Shown here: positions 36,721-64,000 of the stretch, piece after piece
Position numbering within the stretch: position 1 is the stretch's first letter
Layout: each line of letters starts with the position of its first letter
Notes under the pieces: model-generated
The model's database searches: none
Seen by the model: the letters and a program-made list of their open reading frames with translations, nothing else
What the model was told of the DNA's origin: nothing
Translations under genes and position numbers: made by a program
DNA from: Chrysomallon squamiferum
Taxonomy: Eukaryota; Mollusca; Gastropoda; Neomphalida; Peltospiridae
DNA length: 64,000 nt
NCBI GenBank assembly: GCA_012295275.1
Contig: CM022679.1
Coordinates: forward strand, 26,970,850-27,034,849
Direction of reading: 5' to 3'

Positions 36721-38029
36721 TTTAGCTAGTTGAAGAGTGGCTTGCTGCAGTAGAGAAGACAACAAAATAGTTGTTGGCTAGTTACAGAGCAAGTGCCCTC
36801 AGATTACAAGACAAAATTGCTCTGAAAAGTGATAAAAATATTTTATTTTTGATCTTATAAGTAGTAATAATATGTCGGTTACCAAACATTTATTACGATT
36901 AACCACAAATATCTTGCATTTATTTTTATTATTCTTCTTTTTTTTTTTTTTTTTTTATAATTTTTTTTAGTCAGATGTAATAATTCAAAATGTGATGTTA
37001 AACAAGAATAATAAGGAAATCCACTTTTATCTAATGTTATAAAATAAAATGCAATATATTTAAGATATTGGGGTTTTTTGTTTGTTTTTTTATTTATTTA
37101 TTTTGTATTATTATCATTATTATTGATTTTATTTAAATCTGCATGGGTTTAGATTTCAAAATGTGATAGTCCAATGAAAACACTATTTTATTCTAATTTT
37201 TTAATTATAATTATTATTATTACTATTTGACTTTTTCTTGTTAATTTTTACTTATTTATTTATTTACTTATTCCACAACACAGATGTGTGTCCAAATAAT
37301 GGCATTAACATCTGGGTTTTATTTTCAGTGGCATTTGAAACAAAATTAAATAGTTCAAATCTGCTTAAGTGGGGGTTTTTTTTTTTTTTTTTTTCTTTTT
37401 ATCTTGGGTTTTTTTTTTTTTTTTTTGCTGACATTAATTTTTGTAAGCTGAGCAGATTATGAAATTACAGAATGTCTATGCTTGTTGTTTTATTTTTAAT
37501 ATCTTTTTTATTTGTGATCGTTATATTTTTTCTTCGCTTGTTATTATTTATTGTAACAATTTGTATTTATACATTTTTTTTTGTTAATAAAAGCTTATAC
37601 CTGATTTCTTTATGGTTTTTGTTTGATGCATTTATAATGTCAGATGCAAGTTATTTTTTGAATGTAGATGCAAGAGGATTTAAAACATAAATATTCTCAA
37701 ACTGGATGCCAAAAAAAAAAAAAATAAATAATAATAATAATAATTTAAAAATACAAATGAAAATAATAATTAATAAATAAAATTTAAAAAGTGGATTTTT
37801 TTTTTTTAAATCATTTAACCGGCATGGTCTTTCCTTTCTATGTCTTTTTATCATCACATAATAATAATGATCATGATCATGATCATGATAAAATCTTACT
37901 TGTTCCAAAACAGTGAAAATACTGATAATTTCCTTGTCAGTTTGTAAATAATTTGTTTAAGTTCACTGACTTTTTAATACGAAATGGAAACGATCCAGAA
38001 ATAAAACTAATTGAAAAATATACGCAATA

Positions 38030-38830
38030 TTTAATGCGGCCATCTTTGTTTCGTTTTACATTTTTCAGGCGGATGTAGATCTACGTTGCGCGTCATATAA
38101 TTTGCATATTAATGTAATTTGCATAATCATGCTATAAAATATTGAATACATAAGTTATATTATTTATGTTACAGCGTTTTATACATGTACAGTATATATA
38201 TATATAAATGCCTGGCATACACAAATGCGATCATTTAATGAAGCCTATTTAAATATAAATTTAAAAAAAAATAATAACTGATATTTTAAATCCATATATT
38301 ACAAATACTGGCAAATATTTATTTATTTATTTATTCATTTTAAAATATTTTGTTTTATTATTTATTTACTATGTTTTTAAAATGTTACGACCCATGGGGT
38401 CTGATATAACCAATGCAATTTCGTTCCCCTCTAGGATTATTTTGTTTCGTTTCGCCCTATATCCAGAGTGTTCAATATTTCCACATTAGCTTGCCTGCGG
38501 GTGATCAACAAGCATTCATAGCGAGTACATGGTAAATAATAACACCATTGTTTGTCAAGCGGAACCAGAGTTAATGCTTTTCATGTAAGTGTTTGTTTAT
38601 CCACACCGATCAGTCCAGCTAAAATGGACATCTTGATGTAGCTGTTGGATTTAGCAGATTTCGGTTTCGTTCATGCCGCCAGTGTCACGCAGTATGAAGG
38701 TAAATTAATATTATTAATGTTGGGTATTTGTTAACATCCAGACATAAATTTAAAATCAAGTTTTTATCATCAATGGCGGGATTTTCCTGTCAATTCGTTC
38801 CGAGATTTGGTAGTGATGACGTCAGAGAAC
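38030..38830 (+). promoter_or_regulatory. Candidate CDKL2 promoter with CRE, octamer and YY1-like sites
   Basis: This CpG-enriched stretch is 4-5 kb upstream of the CDKL2 start. It contains a YY1-like site (GCGGCCATCTTTG, 38036-38048), two exact ATTTGCAT octamers (38100-38107 and 38117-38124), and a perfect palindromic CRE, TGACGTCA, at 38817-38824. A possible non-coding first exon ends at 38699 before GTAAAT. That it belongs to CDKL2 is inferred from position and strand. Confidence 0.4.
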
Positions 38831-39720
38831 GTCAGCGGTTTCTCGGTGTACCATAAAATCGTTACTTTTTACCGAACTGATTTAGACATTTTAGAGATTT
38901 TATTATTAATGAATCTATAGCGAGAGATCAGTAAATGTTCTTTATAGTTTATTTTCTACAATAATGGAGAACCTAATTTTATTAAGCAAAAATTTTTATT
39001 TAAAAAAGTATTTCTAGTACTTTGATGGTTTGATGCATTTGGCCTACCGACATTTTCCCCGACCCAAACACGACTACCAAAAGTAAAAAAAAAAAAAAAA
39101 AAAAACAATAAAAAATATTCATTTCTGTAATGTATGAGTTGCAACAAATTCTAATGCTTTCTTTCTGTCTTTTTGGTTTTTATTATTATTATTATTATTA
39201 ATTATTATAATCCAGTTCGATGTCAAAATAAAATCTGTATCAGTATTAACCAGCGTAGAAACACATCTTTGATTATCGACACTATCAATTTTCAACAATC
39301 TCTACTGATATATTTATTTCTTATACAACTTGCCTGATGTGTCAAACAGTGTTAAAATGTTTTCAGATGAGTTATGAGACTTAAACCTAATAAACCATAT
39401 TAACAATAGAGCAACTGAGTCTACAAAGTATAATTATGGGCCAATTTTAGGGTGCGGCCACTGAACAAATTTAAACATCTTGCCCAACCGTGTGGATCAT
39501 TGCACCGATTTGTCTGTAAATTCAAAAAGGCTATTTGCCGCAATGTGATTCAGAACAAAGAAACAACATAAACAAAACAAAACCAAAAAAAAAAAAAAAA
39601 AAAGAAACAAACAAACGATAAATAAATATATAAAAGACAAAAAGAGAAAGAGGGAGGGGGGCCTTCGAGAAAGGGCGAGGAAGCGAGGGAGTGTATATGT
39701 TTCAGAGAGACTCTAAAAAC

Positions 39721-39980
39721 CAGTCATGGGAAAACTGTGGCCCGCCTAATTTCACAAGGAAAATAACGTTAATCCAAATTTTATAAAATGAGTCTATTTT
39801 GTGTCTACTAATATACTAAAACACATGTAATTTTTGGATTATGACAGTTCCTGAAGTAAATGAAAATGAAAAATTTCTTAAAATAAACTTTACGTAAAAA
39901 CACAAAATTGCCTGCGGCCCGCCTGAGGCTCAGCCTTGACTCATGTGGCCTGCTTCCCGAAAAAAGGTTGCCCATGCCTG
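39721..39980. mobile_element. hAT-like MITE
   Basis: The ends are imperfect inverted repeats: CAGTCATGGGAAAACTGTGG at the left and, on the other strand from the right, CAGGCATGGGCAACCTTTTT. Both lead into a GGCCCGCC/CAGGCCAC block, as in hAT termini. The flanks TCTAAAAAC and ATCTAAAC look like an 8-bp target duplication altered in the A run. There is no coding capacity. Confidence 0.5.
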
Positions 39981-41768
39981 ATCTAAACAATTACTAATTA
40001 TAATCAGTAATGGCAGACCTTAAAACATCAAATCATGCGAAATATATGGAACTGTCACTAAACGAAAATGACAGGTTATCTGTTATTGAACATCAAATAA
40101 AAATATAGCAAGTCTGACAGTATATTTTATTTTCTAACTTTATTTATACACTATCAATCATTTTTTTTTTTCTTCTACTTTTTATTATCATATCAAACAG
40201 CGGTTTTTGAAAATGATTTTTTTTTTTTCGAATGCTTAGTTTAAAAGTGCACGCAAGTCCCGCCCAAGCCATGTCACATACATCCAACATCTTGTATTGA
40301 TATTTAGTTCGGCTAACTTTTATTAATTATTAATAGATCTGTAAACTAACAGTTTGCGATAGCAACAAATATTAAAAAGCATGAAAATAAGTTATTAACA
40401 TATATACATATATATATATACAGCTAAATGTGAAGCGTTGAGGTATTGATTTATGTTAGATGGAGAGAACAGATTTTATATCTCTTAGAATAATGTGATA
40501 ATTGTAATGGATTTTTCGCTCATAATAGAGCCTATCCGCATCCAAGATTTGGCAATGAATAGGTTTAATTAGCAAGTTTAATTAATCCAACAGAGGTTGA
40601 TTAGACCTACTGAACCATTTCCGATTGTTTTATGAAAGTCTTAATCTGTACGTAGTGCTGCTAATACATTTGTTAAAATACTTAGTTCTTGATTATAGTA
40701 AGTATAATTTGTCAAAATAATAAATATTTTGTTAAATGAAGAGAAACAAATTAAAAGCACTTTGTTTGATTTTAGCGCAGGCCTTGAGCTGTTTTACTTT
40801 CTGATAATGTGATCCTTACATACATGATTCAGTGATTCAATAAGACTTTAATTCTTCTTCAGCTGATATCATTTTATTGATATATCAGATGTTAAAATTT
40901 AATACGGAATTGACTAAAATGGAACAATGAATAAAACTGACATATTAATATACTATTTATGCGACTTTAACTATAACACGGGTCACCTATTTCCCTATTG
41001 ATATAGTCTTTGAAGCAGGAAGGGTATATGTGCTCTGCTGTTGAATGTAATGAACTTACGCCATCGTAAGGTAAAAATTTGGTGTTTATAAACAAGTATA
41101 TTATCTTGTGTAACAGAATATGTCATTTTATAGAAGATATTATTCTTTAAGACCATATGGTAAAATCTTAATAAATTTCATTTAAGCAGTACAGACATAT
41201 CGGCCGCAGGGAAATAACATAGTATACATTTACCGTAGATGTAACGTAGAACAGCCACTAAGCAATATTGTTGTCACTGGAGACAACTTTTGGTAGAAAT
41301 GTGTAGTAACATTATTCAGTAATTCAATGGTTTGTGGATATTATTCAAACTTCATCTTTAAAAAATATGTAAGAAGATATGATTTACACAGTGGCAGGTG
41401 AAACTGATTTTGTAAATTTAGGGAATATCCTTGAATTTGTGTTATTCGGGAGGGCACGAATATACCATTGTGTAATACAATATCATGTTTTCGTGATTAC
41501 TTGTAACCGTTTTATTTCGTTAATCATTAATGTTTTTGCACTTTATATTTATAAAAATAACATTCACATTGGTATATGATCCTATATCTTTTTATTGATA
41601 GTTTCAAGCATTAGTATGTTTTAAGAAATTCATTATTATTGCTAAAAGTTTTAACTTATATGTTTAATATATATTGCATTCAAAACTTCAGATGCTGTTA
41701 TGGGTAATGTTAAACATATTCGTTTTTTTTCTTTCATTTATCTTTTTTTTCCCCTTAAATATACATGC

Positions 41769-41774
<6 letters not shown>

Positions 41775-41822
<48 letters not shown>
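41775..41822 (+). repeat. (AAT)n microsatellite
   Basis: Pure AAT tract of about 15 units upstream of CDKL2. Confidence 0.95.
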
Positions 41823-41823
<1 letters not shown>

Positions 41824-42753
41824 TATGTAATTAATTTTTATTGTAAGTTATAAATAACAGAAAAAAAAAAAAGAAGATATTTGCAAAATGAAAAAGAAAA
41901 GTTATTCACGAAAAACTATTATAATATTTTGATTAATGTTTTATGAAATTCTTGATGTTATCTTATTTCTACTGGAATAAAAAAATCCACATCATATCTG
42001 AACATGATGCTTAGTCGGTTTATGAAGGAATCTACATTACTGTGGGTTTTTTTGATGGTTTTTACGTATATATTTTTCTTCTGTAAATAAAACTTATAAA
42101 CTGCAGTGACATTTTTGATGTATCATTTTGTGTGATTTTTTTAATTTCTGATATGTTGACACTAATTCAAAAGATTTTTCTTTCCATAATATAAACAACA
42201 AGAATGAAATCATTAGTAGCATTTTATTACTTTCACATTAAACCATTTCTTTAAAAACAGTATTTTGGATTCCCATTCTCAGTTCCAATTAGACACTTAC
42301 TTATTTTGGAAAACTGGAACATTATCAATTTTTTAATCTTGTAAAATGCTTGGGTTACAATTATTAGTGAAAAGGAAGCTATTTATGACAAACTAAATCA
42401 CATACCTTGATATCTGTGAAATTGGATTCATTCTTTAGAAGCAACTATCATTAGTCTAAAATTGTAAAGCAGAGTTTAAAAATCAGATGTGATCTGTTTT
42501 GGTTTCAAATCAATTAATTCAAAATTATGCTTACTGTTATTTCGCCATTTTGTTGATATGTGTCTTTCTTTATTATATATTTAAATGTTCACCATCTCAA
42601 GCATTATGTTGATGGCATATACACAATTTATGACCTATATATCATTTTCAGCAATACATATTACCAAAAATATTAATAAATAAATATAAAATAAACCAAT
42701 AGAATAATAATAATAATAATAATATTAATTTAAAAAAACAAATGTTTGATGTC

Positions 42754-42756
<3 letters not shown>

Positions 42757-42810
<54 letters not shown>

Positions 42811-42812
42811 TT
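42757..42812 (+). repeat. CDKL2: (TA)n(T)n tract forming the CDKL2 exon 1 acceptor
   Basis: About 17 TA units then about 20 T directly precede the TTAG acceptor; the microsatellite supplies the polypyrimidine tract. Confidence 0.9.
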
Positions 42813-42814
42813 AG

Positions 42815-59786
<16,972 letters not shown>

Positions 59787-61439
59787 ACACACAGTTCTCT
59801 CTCTCTCTCTCTCTGTCACATTAGAGAAATAACCAGTCACCCAGTTTGTGCATTTTCATTGCTGAATCTTGACTAAAGGTTCCTTTTTGTGGTTAGGCGT
59901 TTTCAGGATTAAAAAAGTAAATAAATAATAATAAGAAGAAGACGCGAAAAAAGAACTTAACAAATAACAGAAGTGAAAGACTGACTGTCAAGCTTGAAGC
60001 AATATCTTTTCATTGTTTTTATTTCAGTGTTTTTTGTTTGTTTTATTTATTTATATATTTTTTTATTTATTTATTTTTTTTAATTATTTTTTTATTTTTT
60101 GTACAAGAAATTAAAAAAAAAAAAAAAAACCACTTGGAAATAAGCAAAAAAAACCTTAAAAAAAACAACAGAAAGAGAACGAATTTAAAAAAAAAAAATT
60201 ATTATTTTTTTTTTTTTTTTTATACATATACATACCTTTAGTCAAGATACAGTAGTTGTGCTTTAAATCCCTCCCTTTTCACTGGCCTCACCTCACTTTT
60301 GTTTTAATCTGCTGCTACTCCCCAGTGTGCAAGCTTTTCACTAATCACTGATCAGCTGAAGAGCCAAACTCATGGTAAAATTATAAACGTAGAAAAATAT
60401 ATAAACATTTGTAACCTGAACTTACAAAGCCCACATTTCTTAATTTTTAATGTTTAGCCATTCTGAACCCTGACACATAATGACAAACAGCTCAAACCCT
60501 GGTTTTTAAGTGTTACTAGTTAAAATAGATGGAATGAATTGACTACATCACTGTTTGGTCTTCATAGCACATCAGTCGTATTATTGCTACAGTATGTTTG
60601 GCTACACTGTAGGCCAATCAAGTTCTATGGGTTAAGCATTGCAAACATATATACTCTACAAGTTAAATATTTCAAATGTATGGACATTAAAATCAAAATA
60701 ATTACAAAAATCAAAAAAATCAACTTTAGAATAAAAATACTGCATAGTTATTAATTAAATGGCTGCAAAATACTTTCCCAATAACCAAAATGTATCAGCT
60801 TTAGTACAGGGTTTGTTTTTGTATTTTTTTGTATTTTTTTTGTATTTTTTGTTTTACATCAACAGAACAAAAGAGGTATTGTCTGTACATTCAAATGATA
60901 CACTGAATAGCAAGGACAAAAAATTAAAAAATAAAATTTATGATACTTTTATAACAACACGAGTGGGATAATATAACATCTATCTTGATAAATGTACTTG
61001 TCTGTACACTTTCAGTGACTATCTATTTTATTTATCTACAAATAGCTGCCAGTAATAATCACCAATTTAACCCCAGTGTTAGAATAATTTCAAAATACAA
61101 GTCTGGGTGTCACGTTAACCATTGCCTATATAAGAAATATTTTCCTCCTATTTTACAGGGTCATATGGGTTCAATATTGCACTTGTGTAATATTCTGGCA
61201 TTTCCTGCTTGCAAAAACAACCAAAAAAAAACATAATAATATACACTGATATATCATTAAAGTTTCTGAAATTTGTAAGCCCCAAACTTTGATTATTCCA
61301 TGAGCATGGCTCTTTAACTATTTCAAAAAAACCTGTGTGTTTCCTTTTACCAGCAGTGAGAGTTTTATAATCATATTTTGTGTTTGAGCGTTACAAGACA
61401 TTTTAATAACAGTGAATTAATTTTCTTAATATTGATTTG

Positions 61440-61727
61440 TGTTCAAATTAGATGTGCCATAGTTGTAGTACTAGCATTTGAGAAAAAAAGTTGAAGTAAT
61501 TAATTTTATTAATTTCTATTTAATTAAATTTAGATGCTTACTAATTATAGCAACAGTTGAAATAAAAGTTAAAGTGATTAATTTTATTAATTTCTCTTTA
61601 ATTCAATTTAGATGCTTACTAATTGCAGCAACATTTGAAATAAAAGTTAAAGTGATTAATTTTATTATTACTATTATTACTGTTATTATTATTATTATTA
61701 TCATCATTATTATCGTTGTTGTTGTTG

Positions 61728-61802
<75 letters not shown>

Positions 61803-61900
61803 TTTTATTTTGTTTTGTTTTGTTATTCTTTATTATTTTATTTTATTTATTTATTTTTTTAATTTTAAATGTACCATAATCACAGCAACATTTCAGAGAG
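61440..61900 (+). repeat. ~85-bp tandem repeat interrupted by an ATT/TTTA expansion
   Basis: Three copies contain AGCAACA-TTGAAATAAAAG, TTAAAGTGATTAATTTTATT and TTTAGATGCTTACTAATT. In the last copy the TTTTATT segment runs into a (TTA)n(TTTA)n block of about 150 bp, after which AATTTTAAATGTACC, ATAATCACAGCAACATTT resumes the unit. Confidence 0.75.
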
Positions 61901-62230
61901 GGGACAAAAAACACCATACTGAGCAAATGAAATAATTTATTTGATTATTTTCTATTTTATTAAAGTCATATGCTTCATAGTTGTATTTACATATAAGTTA
62001 TTGCAGTTAACTTTCTTATCCTGTATTATGGAAAGGTAAACACTATATCTGCCAACAAATGGAAAAGTGATTAGTAGTAATAATGACATTTTAAAAATTT
62101 TTTCCTTGAGTATGTTGTATAAAGTTGGCTGATTCATATATGTTAGTATTAAATCATCTTTTAGATTATCTTGAATATGTTCATTCTTTATATTTACTGA
62201 AAATAAAGTTATTACATATAAATGTAACTA

Positions 62231-62475
62231 TTTATCATGTCTGTGAACATCATGATCATTTATTTTAATTTATTTATTTATTTAGTTATTTTTTTTACAC
62301 TTTTGATCCATTAAAGCATACATTTAGCAACTTTATAAACTGAAATTTTCTATTTGTCATGTCTGTAAACATCATGATCATTTATTATAATTAATTTATT
62401 TATTTAGTTATTTTTTTTACACTTTTGATCCATTAAAGCATACATTTAGCAACTTTATAAACTGAAATTTTCTTT
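62231..62475 (+). repeat. ~122-bp perfect-like tandem duplication
   Basis: Two adjacent copies starting near TCATGTCTGTGAACATCATG at 62235 and TCATGTCTGTAAACATCATG at 62357, with a shared AAGCATACATTTAGCAACTT end. They are almost identical, so the duplication is recent. Confidence 0.85.
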
Positions 62476-64000
62476 TGGTAATCTAACAAAGAGTGAAAAA
62501 AAAAGAAAAAAAGATAAATAAAATAGAATCTGAAATTGAATAAAATGGCCAGTTATATTACTTTTGAATCACTTTGTGTACCTTTCATGGAGATAGATCA
62601 AACACTTCTTAATCCTTCTTAACTTAAATAATTGTCTTTTTTTTTTTTTTTACACATTGAGGTCATTCATAATGCAAATAATAATTGTATACATATATAA
62701 CAGGAGTTTTTCTGTTTTATTGGGGTTTTTTGTAACAGTTACATACCAATATATATTTTGTTTTGCTTAGATCATTTATAACAAAAATAATTATTGTATA
62801 TCTGTGTAACTGCACCTTTACTAAGTAATTTCATTTACATTTCAAGTCTTTATTATGTAAATATATCCTGTAATTATAGTTATCTTTTAATTTATTTAAT
62901 CCAAATAGATACTGTATACCTATAGATTGTATTAAGAAAGCTTATTTATAACTCAAATAGTAATTTTATTTGTTATGTAACTATCTTTTAAGCCATTAAG
63001 TTTATTTATAATGTAAACAGTTATTGTGTACCTGTATAATTATGGTTTCTTTCAATATGTTTTTTATAATGCAAGTACCCAGAAATTACCTTATGTCTAT
63101 ATATCTCATTACCTCTAGTACTAAAGCTGTACTTATGAAACTAATTTTTACTCTAGATTCATGTTTTGCTCACCCATATAACTTTAATTATTTACAGTAG
63201 CTATTATACACCTTTTTATAGTTTTACCTACATATTATATAAACATAGTAATACTTACATGTATACACTACTTTTAATAATACTTTATTTTTCATGTTTA
63301 CTTCTAACCACTGTTTTATATTACTTTTATAACTGTCCTAGATATTTTTTAAATTTATTTTAACTTTTTCATACATACTTATAACCACTGTTTTATATTA
63401 CTTTTATAACCACTATTTTATAACAGATTTATATATATATTTTTTAAATTTAAAATTATTGTTCTGTGGAAAAATAAAAATACACTTTTTGACTAAATTT
63501 TGTTTTGTCTAAGTACATTTTTATAATTTTCTTCTGTTTTTTTTTATTTCATTGCCATCTGATAATCAGCATTTATGTAAATAAAATTACATTGTAATTC
63601 TTTTGAGTAAGAAAACAAACAGGTTAGTTTTAAAATAAAGAAGTAAATAAAATAAATTTACATTCATTTAAGTCTAAAAAAGAATAAAAAATAAAAATAT
63701 AAAAATGAAAATGTATATGTATTTAAAAAGTTTCCGACTTTATAATACAAAATGTATACATTTCTTTAGAAAATGAAATTTGGTAATAAGGTAATATCTA
63801 ATAAATAATTAATCTAATTATGTTGGCATTTAAAAAAAAAAAAATAATAATTAAAAAAAAATAAACAATAATAATATAACAAATTTTGTTCTAGACTTTC
63901 ATTATGTGATGTGCATAATTATTTTCAGGTGTTTTTTTTTTTTAGGTATTTGTATAATTTTTATATATATATATACTTTTTTCTTTTATAAATATATGTA

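Larger units (their letters stand above)
31424..38029. other. KLHL2/3 3' flank and intergenic DNA
   Basis: Apart from SINE-like and transposase-like debris, the stretch holds many AATAAA hexamers, TA tracts (34670, 35365-35400), TTTA repeats (35827-35865) and T/A runs. No conserved open frame was found. Confidence 0.6.
38831..42756. other. Probable CDKL2 first intron / upstream region
   Basis: Contains the hAT-like MITE and an AAT tract. Complex AT-rich sequence between 40,000 and 41,700 has only short frames with no family resemblance. Confidence 0.5.
59787..64000. other. CDKL2 3' UTR or further intron
   Basis: AT-rich to the right edge. Besides the tandem repeats, 62,660-63,450 shows loosely repeated TTATAATG and TATTGTATACCTGTATAA phrases. 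A possible AATAAA at 59915-59925 would serve if exon 8 is terminal. Confidence 0.5.

Noticed and set aside
62660-63450. A long degenerate tandem array near the right edge
   Set aside because: Phrases such as TTATAATG and TATTGTATACCTGTATAA recur, but period and borders are too unclear to annotate as a repeat.

Overview
The window is eukaryotic nuclear DNA. It is very AT-rich, has short exons split by long introns with GT-AG junctions, and carries dense simple repeats (ATT/AAT, AT, GA, CA, TTTTA). Diverged fragments resembling the tRNA-derived SINEs I remember from gastropods and bivalves, together with animal gene families, suggest an invertebrate, most likely a mollusc. This assignment is inference.

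Three protein-coding genes could be assembled exon by exon. (1) A minus-strand gene runs from about 16.13 kb leftwards off the left edge. It encodes two calponin-homology (CH) domains in tandem followed by a Ser/Arg/Gln-rich tail. Its promoter is probably a CpG-rich island at 18.3-19.1 kb. The last visible exon has an apparent single-base frameshift. (2) A complete plus-strand BTB-BACK-Kelch gene, orthologous to vertebrate KLHL2/KLHL3, has 11 coding exons at 23,772-31,040 and predicts 577 residues. Its promoter may lie near 22.4 kb, where an NRF1-like motif sits beside ETS-like sites. Genes 1 and 2 are therefore divergent. (3) A plus-strand CDKL2-type protein kinase has 8 coding exons from 42,854 to about 59,786. 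A candidate promoter with a palindromic CRE, two octamer motifs and a YY1-like site lies at 38.0-38.9 kb.

The rest is intron and intergenic DNA with mobile-element debris: a 5'-truncated non-LTR retrotransposon RNase H fragment (20.4-21.4 kb), a Tigger/pogo-like deleted DNA transposon with inverted termini (57.3-58.0 kb), a hAT-like MITE (39.7-40.0 kb), a possible Mutator-like transposase remnant (33.4-33.8 kb), a possible reverse-transcriptase remnant (49.7 kb), several SINE-like fragments and many minisatellites.

The most unusual pattern is that several intronic minisatellites are anchored on splice sites. In KLHL2 exons 5, 7 and 9, CDKL2 exons 4 and 5, and exons 2 and 6 of the CH gene, the intron end next to the exon is a tandem array. 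Each unit carries a copy of the 3' splice site plus the first roughly 10-25 bases of the exon, and in the two clearest arrays the copies become more degenerate away from the real exon. This recurs in three unrelated genes and does not match a repeat class I know.
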